Origin: Micromonospora sp. LH3U1
GTDB lineage: Bacteria; Actinomycetota; Actinomycetes; Mycobacteriales; Micromonosporaceae
Length of the DNA: 64,000 bases
Assembly: GCF_028475105.1 (NCBI RefSeq)
Contig: NZ_CP116936.1
Location: 5,889,501-5,953,500 of the forward strand
Direction of reading: 5' to 3'
Positions 34,937-43,336 of this stretch are shown piece by piece. Below the pieces are notes generated by a model, which ran no database searches, had not been told where the DNA came from, and worked only from the letters and a program-made list of their open reading frames with translations. A program made the translations under genes and the position numbers. The stretch's first letter is position 1, and every line of letters starts with the position of its first letter.

Positions 34937-35210
34937 CTCGCTCGGTCCTCTCGTTGGTGGTCGCCGGGTCGCCGTCATCGCTCGTCGCGCCGTACGCGAC
35001 GGGCTCGGGCGTGAACCGGAACCGGTGGCCGATTGACCAGTGTGCCATGGGCCTGAGCCGACCCGGTAATCGGGCCGCACACCTCGTCCGGCATCGTCAA
35101 CACGTGCCTCCCCGTCCGCATTCCCGCCCCCCGGCCGGGCATTCGCCCACCCGGCGGACCGCCGCCCGGTACCCCGTGAGGGGTACGCCCGTCGAGCCGG
35201 AGGTGTGCCG

Positions 35211-36107
35211 ATGACCCGCCTGATCGCCACCCGGGGACTGCCCGCCTCGGGTAAGACGACGTTCGCCCGCACGCTCCAGCCGTCCGTTCTGCGGGTCAAC
35301 CGGGACGATCTGCGCCGAATGCTGCACGGCGAGCGGCTCTTCACCCAGTGGGCCGAGGCGCAGGTGACCGCCGTACAGCGGGCCCAGGTCGAGGCGCTGC
35401 TGCAGGCCCGAGCGGACGTCTGCGTGGACGACACCAACCTGCGCGCACGGACGCTGCGAGGCTGGGCCGATCTGGCCGCCCGCCACGGCGCGGAGTTCGA
35501 GGTGCACGACTTCACCGACGTACCGCTGGCCGAGTGCCTGCGCCGCGACGCCGCCCGCCCGGCTGCCGACCAGGTCGGCGCGGACGCGATCCGCCGGCTG
35601 CACGAGCGGTACCTGGAGGGGCGGGCACTGCCGTTGCCGGTGCCGCAGGCCCGCACCGGGCCCCCCGCCGTCGTGCACCCGCCGTCGACCGAGCCACCGG
35701 AGATCGTCCTGGTGGACATCGACGGCACCGTGGCGCTGGCCGTCTCACGCAGCCCGTACGACATGACCCGGGTCGGCGAGGACCAGCCGAACACCGCGGT
35801 GATCGCGGCGGTCCGGGCGATGCACGCCGCCGGATACGGGGTGGTCTTCTGCTCCGGGCGGGACGGCTCCGCCCGCGCGGCCACCGAGGCGTGGCTGGCC
35901 CGCCACGTACGGGTCCCCTACCTCGGCCTGCACCTGCGCGCTGTCGGCGACTCGCGCAAGGACTCGATCGTCAAGCGGGAGATCTACGACCGGGAGATCC
36001 GGGACCGCTACCGGGTGGCCGGCGTCTTCGACGACCGCGTCCAGGTGGTCCAGATGTGGCGAGCCCTCGGCCTCACCGTCTTCCAGGTGGCCGACGGCGA
36101 CTTCTGA
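35211..36107 (+). CDS. polynucleotide kinase-phosphatase (T4 Pnkp-like)
   Basis: A 298-aa two-domain protein. The N-terminal P-loop kinase (ATRGLPASGKTTFAR Walker A; VNRDDLRRML and VDDTNLRART lid/active-site segments) resembles 5'-polynucleotide kinases. The C-terminal HAD phosphatase has the nucleophile motif VLVDIDGTVAL, FCSGRDGS and GVFDDRVQVVQMW. The domain order matches T4 Pnkp, which repairs RNA/DNA ends by adding 5'-phosphate and removing 3'-phosphate. No RNA ligase is adjacent. ATG 35211 follows GGAGG by seven bases; GTG 35205 is an alternative. Confidence 0.88.
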   Translation: MTRLIATRGLPASGKTTFARTLQPSVLRVNRDDLRRMLHGERLFTQWAEAQVTAVQRAQVEALLQARADVCVDDTNLRARTLRGWADLAARHGAEFEVHDFTDVPLAECLRRDAARPAADQVGADAIRRLHERYLEGRALPLPVPQARTGPPAVVHPPSTEPPEIVLVDIDGTVALAVSRSPYDMTRVGEDQPNTAVIAAVRAMHAAGYGVVFCSGRDGSARAATEAWLARHVRVPYLGLHLRAVGDSRKDSIVKREIYDREIRDRYRVAGVFDDRVQVVQMWRALGLTVFQVADGDF

Positions 36108-36155
36108 GGTGTGCGGGCCCCCCGCTGTAGGCGATAGCGAGGGGCCCACACCTCA
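36105..36155. terminator. convergent terminator containing both stop codons
   Basis: TGAGGTGTG-CG-GGCCCC pairs with GGGGCCCACACCTCA, with a short inner CGCT/AGCG stem. The TGA of the kinase gene and the TGA of the convergent secreted phosphodiesterase are both inside the stem. Confidence 0.75.
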
Positions 36156-39100
36156 GCGGGTGAGGGCGACGGTGGCCTCGGTGCGGACGTTGTTGACGTC
36201 GACCGTCAGGCGTATCGGTGCGCCGGGGCGGAGCGCGGTCAGCGTGCCGGTGGCCGGGTCGAAGCGGGCGGTGTGCCACGGGCGCACTCCCGCCGCCGAG
36301 CCGATGTGCACCCCCGGCGAGGCCGACCAGTCGGCGCTGACCGGTGCGGCCACCGGGACCGTACGCCCGCCGGGCTGGGTCAGCGTGGCGGTGACCTCGG
36401 CAGGGGTGCCGACCGCGACGCTGGCCGGGGCGGTCACCGTGAGCCGGTCGACGTGCGCGTGGAACTCCGCGTCCACCCAGCGTGCCCCCTCGGCGAGGGG
36501 GTCACGGCGGGCCCGGTCGGCCTCGGCCGGGGTCACCGGGTCCACGCCGAACTCCGTCCAGCCGGTGAAGCCGCCCTGGTCGGCGGGGGTGGACGGTGTC
36601 TTGCCCGCGTTGCCGTTGATCACGTACGGCACCCCGTCCACCCGGTCGGCATGGAAGGTGCCGACGTGCCCGCCCACGAACAGCGCGCCCTTGCCGGTGC
36701 GGTGCTGGAAGTCGGCCAGCCACTGCTCCAGCAGCGCCGCCTCCTTGCGGTCGCCGAGCTGGCTGGCCTGCGCCGGGCTGGGGTCGCGTGCCGGGTGGTG
36801 GTGCAGGACGACGACCGAGCCGACGCGCCGGTCGGTGGCCGCCGCGTCGAGCGTCTCGCGCAGCATCCGTACCTGGTCGAAGCCGCCGCCGCGTAGCGTC
36901 CCGCTGGACGAGTTCAGCGTGACGAACCGGGTGCCGTTGTGGTCGAACACCCGTGAGGTGGCACCGAACGCGGCCTCGAAGTTGCTGATCGGGGCCCCCA
37001 TGATCTCGTGGTTGCCGGGCACGTAGTACCAGGGCAGCGCGTCGCCCAACTCCTCATCGAGGATCCGTCGGGCCAGCGCGAAGTCCGCCGGGTAGGCGGT
37101 GTCCACGAAGTCGCCGTTGATCAGGAGGAAGTCCGGCCGGGCCGCCCGCACCTCGCGCAGCGTCCGCCGGGCCTGGGCGACGAGGTCGCTGTCCGGTTCG
37201 GCGGCGACGAACTGGGCGTCGGAGAGCACCGCGAACCGCCAGGGCGCGCCGTCCACCGTGCCGTCGCGGACCACCACCCGATCGGTACGCGGGGCCACCG
37301 CCGGCACGTCGACCGTGGGCGGCACCTTCGCCACCAGGTCGTCGATGATTACCTCGCTGGTGTACTGCGCGGCGGCGTTCGTCTCGGCCACGTAGAAGCG
37401 ACGCACCCGGACCGGGTACTGCACTCCGGCCGGAACCGCGAACTCCACGTACCGCCAGCCGGTCCAGGTGATCAGCGGGCCACGCAGCACGTGCTGGGTG
37501 TCCTGGGCGTCGTGCAGGTGCAGGCTGGGCCACTCCCCGGTGCCGTTGCCGTGGATCCACATGCCGAAGGCCTGCGGCTGGCCGGGCACCTCGATCCACG
37601 CGGGCGGATCGGCGTACGCGGCCCGGGTGCCGGTGGACTGGCTGAAGTCGTACGACATTCGCAGGCCGGTGCCGGTGTGCCCGGGCGCCGGCGCGACCGA
37701 CCCGCTGGCCCGGGCCTGGCTGAACCGCCAGGACGCGGCGTCGTCGAAGCCGGCGACCGGAACGTCGGTCAGCCCGACGGTGACCGGCAGGACGGTGCTC
37801 CTGCGTCCGACGTGAACGGTTACCAGGGCGGAGCCGGTGTCCCGCAACGCGGTGACGGTCAGGTTGCCGTCGTCGGTGGGAGTGATCCGCAGCAGGTCCC
37901 GGTCGTAGTCGAGGGTCATGTCGGCCGGCTCGATCGGCGCGGTGTTGCCTTCGCCGTCGTACCCGACCACGCCGACCAGGGCGTTGCCGTCCCGGCCGGT
38001 CAGACCGACCCGCTGTGCGGTGGTGCCGATCCGGGCCAGCGGGCCGAGCACGGTGAGGCCCAGCGAGCCGGTGACCCGGCCACGCGAGGCGGTGACCGTG
38101 CTGGCCCCCGGTGCCCCAGCGTGGAACACCCCGTCGCGATCGACCCGGCCGCGTACCGCCGGGGTGGCCCGCCAGGTGGGCTCGCCGGCCGCCGGACCGT
38201 ACGTCTCGTCGTAGCCGGCTGCGGTGAGGGTGCGGGTCAGCCCGGGGAACACCCGGTCGGGCCGGCCACCGCGCACAGGTGAGACTCCCGGGGCGGCGGT
38301 GGGGTCGCTGGCCGTTTCGACCCAGTAGCCGGTGAGTCGGCCGCTGCCCTTCGGCGCGTAGATGGCCAGACCGTTGGGCACGGCCCGTTCGCTGCCGTCG
38401 GAGGGGCCGTTCTCCACCTGCACGGCCGGCGCGCCCGGCTCCCGGGCCAGCAGCGTGGATGAGCCGCCACCGTCCAGGTTGAGCGCGTGGTGGGCACCCA
38501 TCTCGGCCATCATCCGGCCCATCTCGGTCTGCGTCACGCCGCGGCTGTCGGCCTGACGCCCGTCCACCGTCAGCATGATCATTTTCCGGCCGTCCGCGGT
38601 GAACCCGACCGCCGTGCGTGGGGCGAGCGTCGGGTCGGCGATGCTCTGCACGACGCCGTCGCGGACCAGGACGTTGCCGCCCCCGATCGCCGCGTGCAGG
38701 GTGCTGCCGTCGGACGGCTTCGGCCGCCAGGCCACCGTCACCGGGTCACCGGTGCGGAGCCCGGCCAGCGCGTCCGCGCCGGCGTCGCGGCCGAGCAGCA
38801 CGGTGCTGCCGGCGACGATCGGGCCGCTGCCGGCCACGCCGGTCACCGCGGCCACCCGACCGCCGGTCACGGTGACCTCGACCACGCGGGCCGCGCCCTC
38901 CACGGCACGCTGCCGGGAGTACGTCCCCCACAGCTCGGTGAACGCGCCGATGCCGTCGGCCTGCACCATATTGTTGAACTGGGTCAGCGGGACCGGCCCA
39001 GTGGGCAGGGTGGCGCTGCCGTCAAAGTTCACCTCGATCACCCGGCCGAGCCCGTTCGCGGTGACCGCCACCGCGTTGCGGTGACCGCTGACCGCCGACT

Positions 39101-39662
39101 GGACCAGCTCGCCGTCACGGACGCCGACGCCCTGGGCGGCCCCGGAGTTGTTGATGTCGAAGAAGTCGCCGTTGACGGCAGCAACCGCGCGCGAGTCGTC
39201 CACCGCTTTCCGCAGTGGCTCGGCCCGGCTGACCGCACCGGAGTTGACGTAGTCGACGGTCGAGCCGCCGGCGAGGTCGGTGGTGAGCGCGTCGGCGCGC
39301 AGCCAGCCGTCGGCGTCGTACCGGTCGAAGGACGTGAGCTGCACGCCCGGCGCGACCGGCCGGGTGGACTTCGTGGTCTCCAGACCGCCGGCCGGTTCCA
39401 GACCACCCACGGCGGCGGTCGGGGAGGTCGCGGATGCGGGGTCGGCAGCCAGGCTGACCGAGCCGGCCGGCCGGGACGACGCGGGCGGCGCGTCCTCAGC
39501 GATGGTGGACGCGGCGATGGTGGAGGCGGCAATGGTGGACGCGGCGGCGCCGGGCGGCGCCGGTGGCGCGGCGGCGGCCGGCAGCGGCGCGGCCAGGGCG
39601 AGCAGCGGCGTCAGCAGCAGGACGCCGGTGGTGCGACGGGCGGATCGTCTGCGGGTACGCAT
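36153..39662 (-). CDS. secreted phosphodiester glycosidase-metallophosphoesterase fusion
   Basis: An 1169-aa exported protein. A basic N-terminus and hydrophobic core (TTGVLLLTPLLALAAPLPAAA) form a signal peptide. Residues ~100-450 match the NAGPA phosphodiester-glycosidase domain (AVNGDFFDINNSG, ALNLDGGGSSTL), followed by beta-rich Big-like and carbohydrate-binding-like regions (~450-790). Residues ~800-1070 are a calcineurin-like phosphoesterase (NGDFVD, GNHE, VVLHHHPA, GGHVGTFH). The first metal motif reads SDAQF, not D-x-H, and the last lacks the second His of GHxH. It probably removes sugar-phosphate diesters from extracellular glycans or teichoic acids. It is convergent with the kinase gene. 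Confidence 0.82.
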   Translation of the reverse strand: MRTRRRSARRTTGVLLLTPLLALAAPLPAAAAPPAPPGAAASTIAASTIAASTIAEDAPPASSRPAGSVSLAADPASATSPTAAVGGLEPAGGLETTKSTRPVAPGVQLTSFDRYDADGWLRADALTTDLAGGSTVDYVNSGAVSRAEPLRKAVDDSRAVAAVNGDFFDINNSGAAQGVGVRDGELVQSAVSGHRNAVAVTANGLGRVIEVNFDGSATLPTGPVPLTQFNNMVQADGIGAFTELWGTYSRQRAVEGAARVVEVTVTGGRVAAVTGVAGSGPIVAGSTVLLGRDAGADALAGLRTGDPVTVAWRPKPSDGSTLHAAIGGGNVLVRDGVVQSIADPTLAPRTAVGFTADGRKMIMLTVDGRQADSRGVTQTEMGRMMAEMGAHHALNLDGGGSSTLLAREPGAPAVQVENGPSDGSERAVPNGLAIYAPKGSGRLTGYWVETASDPTAAPGVSPVRGGRPDRVFPGLTRTLTAAGYDETYGPAAGEPTWRATPAVRGRVDRDGVFHAGAPGASTVTASRGRVTGSLGLTVLGPLARIGTTAQRVGLTGRDGNALVGVVGYDGEGNTAPIEPADMTLDYDRDLLRITPTDDGNLTVTALRDTGSALVTVHVGRRSTVLPVTVGLTDVPVAGFDDAASWRFSQARASGSVAPAPGHTGTGLRMSYDFSQSTGTRAAYADPPAWIEVPGQPQAFGMWIHGNGTGEWPSLHLHDAQDTQHVLRGPLITWTGWRYVEFAVPAGVQYPVRVRRFYVAETNAAAQYTSEVIIDDLVAKVPPTVDVPAVAPRTDRVVVRDGTVDGAPWRFAVLSDAQFVAAEPDSDLVAQARRTLREVRAARPDFLLINGDFVDTAYPADFALARRILDEELGDALPWYYVPGNHEIMGAPISNFEAAFGATSRVFDHNGTRFVTLNSSSGTLRGGGFDQVRMLRETLDAAATDRRVGSVVVLHHHPARDPSPAQASQLGDRKEAALLEQWLADFQHRTGKGALFVGGHVGTFHADRVDGVPYVINGNAGKTPSTPADQGGFTGWTEFGVDPVTPAEADRARRDPLAEGARWVDAEFHAHVDRLTVTAPASVAVGTPAEVTATLTQPGGRTVPVAAPVSADWSASPGVHIGSAAGVRPWHTARFDPATGTLTALRPGAPIRLTVDVNNVRTEATVALTR
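39499..39543. repeat. three 15-bp tandem repeats in the signal-proximal coding region
   Basis: GCGATGGTGGACGCG occurs three times with one or two changes and encodes ASTIA x3 just after the predicted signal peptide. A likely slippage site; being multiples of 15, copy changes keep the frame. Confidence 0.7.
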
Positions 39663-39768
39663 GGACGACAGTCAACCCGGCAGTGAATAGAAGTTTCAAG
39701 ACCTCTCGACTGAACCGAAGGAAAATTCCACCAACGGCGGGCTCCGGCCGCCCTCACCGCGGGCGGAC

Positions 39769-39811
39769 ACGACGAAGGGGCACGGCCGCTGTGGCCGTGC
39801 CCCTTCGTCGT
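39769..39811 (-). terminator. very strong terminator after rho
   Basis: ACGACGAAGGGGCACGGCC and GGCCGTGCCCCTTCGTCGT form a perfect 19-bp stem around GCTGT, 13 bases past the rho stop. It insulates rho from the secreted enzyme gene downstream. Confidence 0.9.
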
Positions 39812-39824
39812 CAACCGGGGATCG

Positions 39825-42031
39825 TTACTCCCCCGGCGTCGACTTCGCGATCTGCATCAGGAACTCGATGTTGGTACGTGTCTTCTTGAGCTTGTCGAGC
39901 AGCAGGTCCATCGCCGCCTGCGAGTCCAGCGAGTGCAGGACCTTGCGCAGCTTGTGGAGGATGGCCAACTCCTCCGGCGCGAGCAGGACCTCTTCCTTAC
40001 GGGTACCGGACGGGTTGACGTCGATGGCCGGGAAGGTGCGCTTGTCGGCGATCTTCCGGTCCAGCTTCAGCTCCGCGTTGCCGGTGCCCTTGAACTCCTC
40101 GAAGATGACCGTGTCCGCCATGGATCCGGTCTCCACCAGCGCCGTGGCGATGATGGTCAGCGAGCCGCCGTTCTCGATGTTGCGAGCCGCGCCGAGGAAG
40201 CGCTTCGGCGGGTAGAGGGCGGTGGAGTCGATACCACCCGACATGATCCGGCCGCTGGCCGGCGCCGCCAGGTTGTACGACCGACCGAGGCGGGTCACCG
40301 AGTCGAGCAGCACGACGACGTCGTGCCCCAGCTCAACCAGGCGCTTCGCCCGCTCGATCGCCAGCTCCGCCACCGTCGTGTGGTCCTGCGGCGGACGGTC
40401 GAACGTGGCCGCGACGACCTCGCCCTTGATCGACCGCTGCATGTCGGTGACCTCTTCGGGCCGCTCGTCCACCAGCACCACCATCAGGTGGCACTCCGGG
40501 TTGTTGTGCGTGATCGCGTTCGCGATCGCCTGCAGCACCATCGTCTTACCCGCCTTCGGCGGTGACTGGATGAGTGCCCGCTGACCCTTGCCGATCGGCA
40601 TCACCAGGTCGATGACCCGGGTGGTCAGGATGTGCGGCTCGGTCTCCAGACGCAGGCGCTCCTGCGGGTAGAGCGGAGTGAGCTTGTAGAACTCCGGCCG
40701 GCGTCGCGCCTCCTCCGGCTCCATCCCGTTGATCGTGTCCAGCCGCATCAGCGGGTTGTACTTGTCGCGCCGCTGGTCGCCGCTGTTGCCGGCCTCACGG
40801 GCCGCCCGCACCGCACCGGTGATCGCGTCACCGCGGCGCAGGCCGTACTTCTTGATCTGGGACATCGAGACGTACACGTCGTTCGGGCCGGCCAGGTAAC
40901 CGGTCGTCCGCACGAAGGCGTAGTTGTCCAGCACGTCGATGATGCCGGCCACCGGAACGAGAACATCGTCCTCGCTGACCTGCGGCTCACGCCCACCGGT
41001 GTCGGTACCGGTCTCGGTGCGCTCGCCGCGCCCGCGGCGACGGTCCCGAAAACGGCTGCGCCGGCCGCGCCGGCCGCCGCCCTCGTCGTCGTCGTCGCTG
41101 TCCCGCTCGACACGCTCGACACGCTGACCACGGTCGTTACGGTCGCCCCGGTCGTTGCGCTCAGGACGGTCGTTGCGCTCGCCACGGTCGGAACGCTCCG
41201 AACGGTCGTTGCGCTCGCCCCGCTCGGCACGCTCGCCACGGTCGTTGCGCTCGCCACGGTCGGAACGCTCGCCACGGTCGGCACGCTCGCCCCGCTCCGG
41301 ACGCTCGGCCCGGTCGGCACGCTCAGCGCGTTCCGGACGCTCGGTCCGCTCGGTCCGCTCCGGACGCTCGGTCCGCTCGGTCCGCTCGGCACGCTCCGGA
41401 CGCTCGGCCCGGTCGGTCCGCTCGGCACGCTCCGGACGCTCGGCCCGGTCGGTCCGCTCGGCACGCTCCGGACGCTCGGCCCGCTCGCGGCGGTTCTCGC
41501 CACGGTCGGCCCGCTCGCCGGCTTCCGCCTCGTCGGTACGCGCCTCGCTGGTACGCGCCTCGCTGGTACGCGCCTCGGTAGGACGCGCCTCAGTTGCGCG
41601 CGCCTCAGTGGGACGGGTCTCCGCCGCTGCGGTCCGGCTCCGCCGGGTGCGACTACGGCCCTCGGTCTCGGCGGCCGGCTCGGACGGCGCCTGCTCGGCA
41701 CTGCGCCCTTCGGCTGCCGGCCGGTCGGCGGTTTCCCGCACCTCGGCGCGCACCCCTCACGGGTCGGAGCGGCCGCGGCAGCGACCTCGGCCCGCGGTCG
41801 AGGGGTCCCGGCGGCGTTGCCGCCCTGCCGCTCGGAAATCGCGGCGATCAGCTCGCCCTTGCGCATGCGAGCCGTGCCGGAGATTCCGAGCGACGCAGCC
41901 AGGCTCTGCAGCTCTGGCAGCAGCATCGCCGACAGACCGGTGCCGCTACGCCGACGACGGGCGGGAGCGGCGGCGGTGGCATCGCCAGCGACGTTGGAAA
42001 CATCCGACGTCACGTCGGTGGTGTCGCTCAA
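39825..42031 (-). CDS. rho: transcription termination factor Rho, frame broken at 41753-41756
   Basis: Rho is a hexameric RNA helicase that ends transcription. The core (from about 41000 to 39825) is intact, with RNA-binding segments, Walker A PPKAGKT, VLVDERPEEV and LLDSVTRLGRSYN. Between them lies a ~150-residue Arg/Glu/Asp repeat typical of actinobacterial Rho. The N-terminal Rho_N domain (TTG start 42031; LLPELQSLAASLGISG, MRKGELIAAI) is in a different frame: the frame changes at a CCCC run, 41753-41756. One extra C there would restore EGVRAEVRE and give ~735 aa. As written, only 642 aa from GTG 41753 are in the core frame. Confidence 0.9.
41150..41510. repeat. low-complexity tandem repeats inside rho
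   Basis: 12-base units encode ERAE/RPER/RTDR/RNDR-type tetrapeptides. The clearest is a 36-base unit repeated about three times around 41379-41488 (GGTCCGCTCGGCACGCTCCG plus 16 bases). All six frames are open, which generates long false reading frames. Confidence 0.85.
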
Positions 42032-42327
42032 TGGATTCCTTCCCTCGATAAAGGCCGGGACTGCCCGGAGTCGGTGCTCAGGTGGCCGGGCGGCCTCGGT
42101 GCACCCGCCTCGCAAGGACGCGTCGCGGGAGTCTGTGACACAGCAGCCGGTCGGTATCCCGACTCACCAAAGTCGGTGAGCAGGTCTCGCCGTCTGCGGC
42201 GACCTGTGGAAACTGCGGTGCGGCGTGGGCCTTTGGCAGGGGTGACGGGCTTACCGCCGAGAGCTTCGGGGTGCGCCGACCCGCAGGAGATCGCGTGCTT
42301 CGCGGCTGTGCTAGGTCTAGAGCGTAA
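42032..42327 (-). promoter_or_regulatory. rho 5' leader with two consecutive hairpins
   Basis: The 296-bp gap between thrB and rho has no gene. It contains CTCACC/GGTGAG (42163-42168/42175-42180) and, touching it, CAGGT-CGCCG/CGGCG-ACCTG (42181-42206). A long structured leader fits rho autoregulation, which is known in enterobacteria. An AT-richer stretch at 42305-42335 is the likely promoter. Confidence 0.4.
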
Positions 42328-43272
42328 TCAACTCTTCCGACCTGCGGCAACAGGGTCCCGCTCGGCGTGTCCAAGTCTACCCCACGCAAGCCGGGCGCCG
42401 CTGACGTCTATCGGTAACTGCCAGATCTGCCAGTCTGTTCCCACTGGGAAGCCCGCCGGGGGCTCGCTGAGCGCCAGCACAGTCGGACCCGCCCCACTGA
42501 CCACAGCCGCCACACCGGCCGCTCGCAACGCGCTGACCAGGGCAGATGTGCCTGGCATGCCGGCTGCGCGGTAATCCTGGTGGATCCGGTCGACGGTGGC
42601 CGGCAGCAGCAGGGTCGGGTCGGCGGTGAGCGCGTGCACCAGCAGTGCCGCCCGCCCAGCGGTCAACGCGGCGTCGCCGTGGGGCACGGTGGCCGGCAAC
42701 GCGGCCCGCGCGGTCGCGGTCAATCCACGCTCGGCCGGGACGAAAACAGTTGGCCTGACCCCGTCGGCGACCGGCAGGGACACCGCCCGGGCACCGGTCG
42801 ACTCGGACCAGGCCAACGTGAAGCCGCCGAGCAGGCACGGCGCGACGTTGTCGGGATGGCCCTCGATCTCGGCGGCCAACCGGAGCGCGCCCGCGTCGTC
42901 CAGCAGGTGCTCGCCGTCGGTCACCAGGGCACGGGCCAGCAGCACCCCGGCGACGATCGCGGCGGACGAGGAGCCCAGCCCACGCGCCTGGGGGACCCGG
43001 TTGACGCACTCCACGCTCAGCCCGTCGGGGTGAGCGCCGAGCACGTCGAAGGCGGCCCGCATGGCCCGCACCACCAGGTGCCGGTCGTCGTCGGGCAGCT
43101 CGCCGGCACCCTGCCCGGTCACCGTCACCCGGACCCCACCCGACGCGACCTCGGCGGCCACGTCGTCGTAGAGCCCGAGGGCGAGACCCAGCGCATCGAA
43201 GCCCGGGCCCAGGTTGGCGCTGGTCGCGGGGACCCGGACACGGACCGGCTCGGCGGTGAAGTTCGTCGGCAC
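42328..43272 (-). CDS. thrB: homoserine kinase
   Basis: GHMP kinase phosphorylating L-homoserine with ATP in threonine synthesis (314 aa). Motifs are VRVPATSANLGPGFDALG at the N-terminus, the ATP loop VPQARGLGSSSAAIVAG, and AVVSGAGPTVLAL near the C-terminus. It belongs functionally with thrC and hom, which are ~5.7 kb away across three inserted transport and envelope genes. The start ATG 43272 is the conserved one. Confidence 0.96.
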   Translation of the reverse strand: MPTNFTAEPVRVRVPATSANLGPGFDALGLALGLYDDVAAEVASGGVRVTVTGQGAGELPDDDRHLVVRAMRAAFDVLGAHPDGLSVECVNRVPQARGLGSSSAAIVAGVLLARALVTDGEHLLDDAGALRLAAEIEGHPDNVAPCLLGGFTLAWSESTGARAVSLPVADGVRPTVFVPAERGLTATARAALPATVPHGDAALTAGRAALLVHALTADPTLLLPATVDRIHQDYRAAGMPGTSALVSALRAAGVAAVVSGAGPTVLALSEPPAGFPVGTDWQIWQLPIDVSGARLAWGRLGHAERDPVAAGRKS

Positions 43273-43336
43273 GCGCTCATGCTAGGTCCCGGCACCGACT
43301 GTTCGGTTTCGAGCCCGCAGCATGGGACCGCCCGTG

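Noticed and set aside
34937..35884. Upstream extension of rpmE to 390 residues
   Set aside because: L31 is 74 residues and starts at ATG 34936; the extension is antisense to the kinase gene.
39663..39768. Possible PHO box upstream of the secreted phosphoesterase
   Set aside because: TTCA elements are present but their 27-base spacing does not fit the 11-base direct repeats of a PHO box.
41150..41510. CRISPR-like array
   Set aside because: The repeats are contiguous coding repeats inside rho without unique spacers.
40632..42179. Long plus-strand and second minus-strand frames across the rho repeats
   Set aside because: The 12-base repeat keeps every frame open; translations are simple repeats. 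Only the N-terminal part of the second minus frame is real, as the Rho_N domain.
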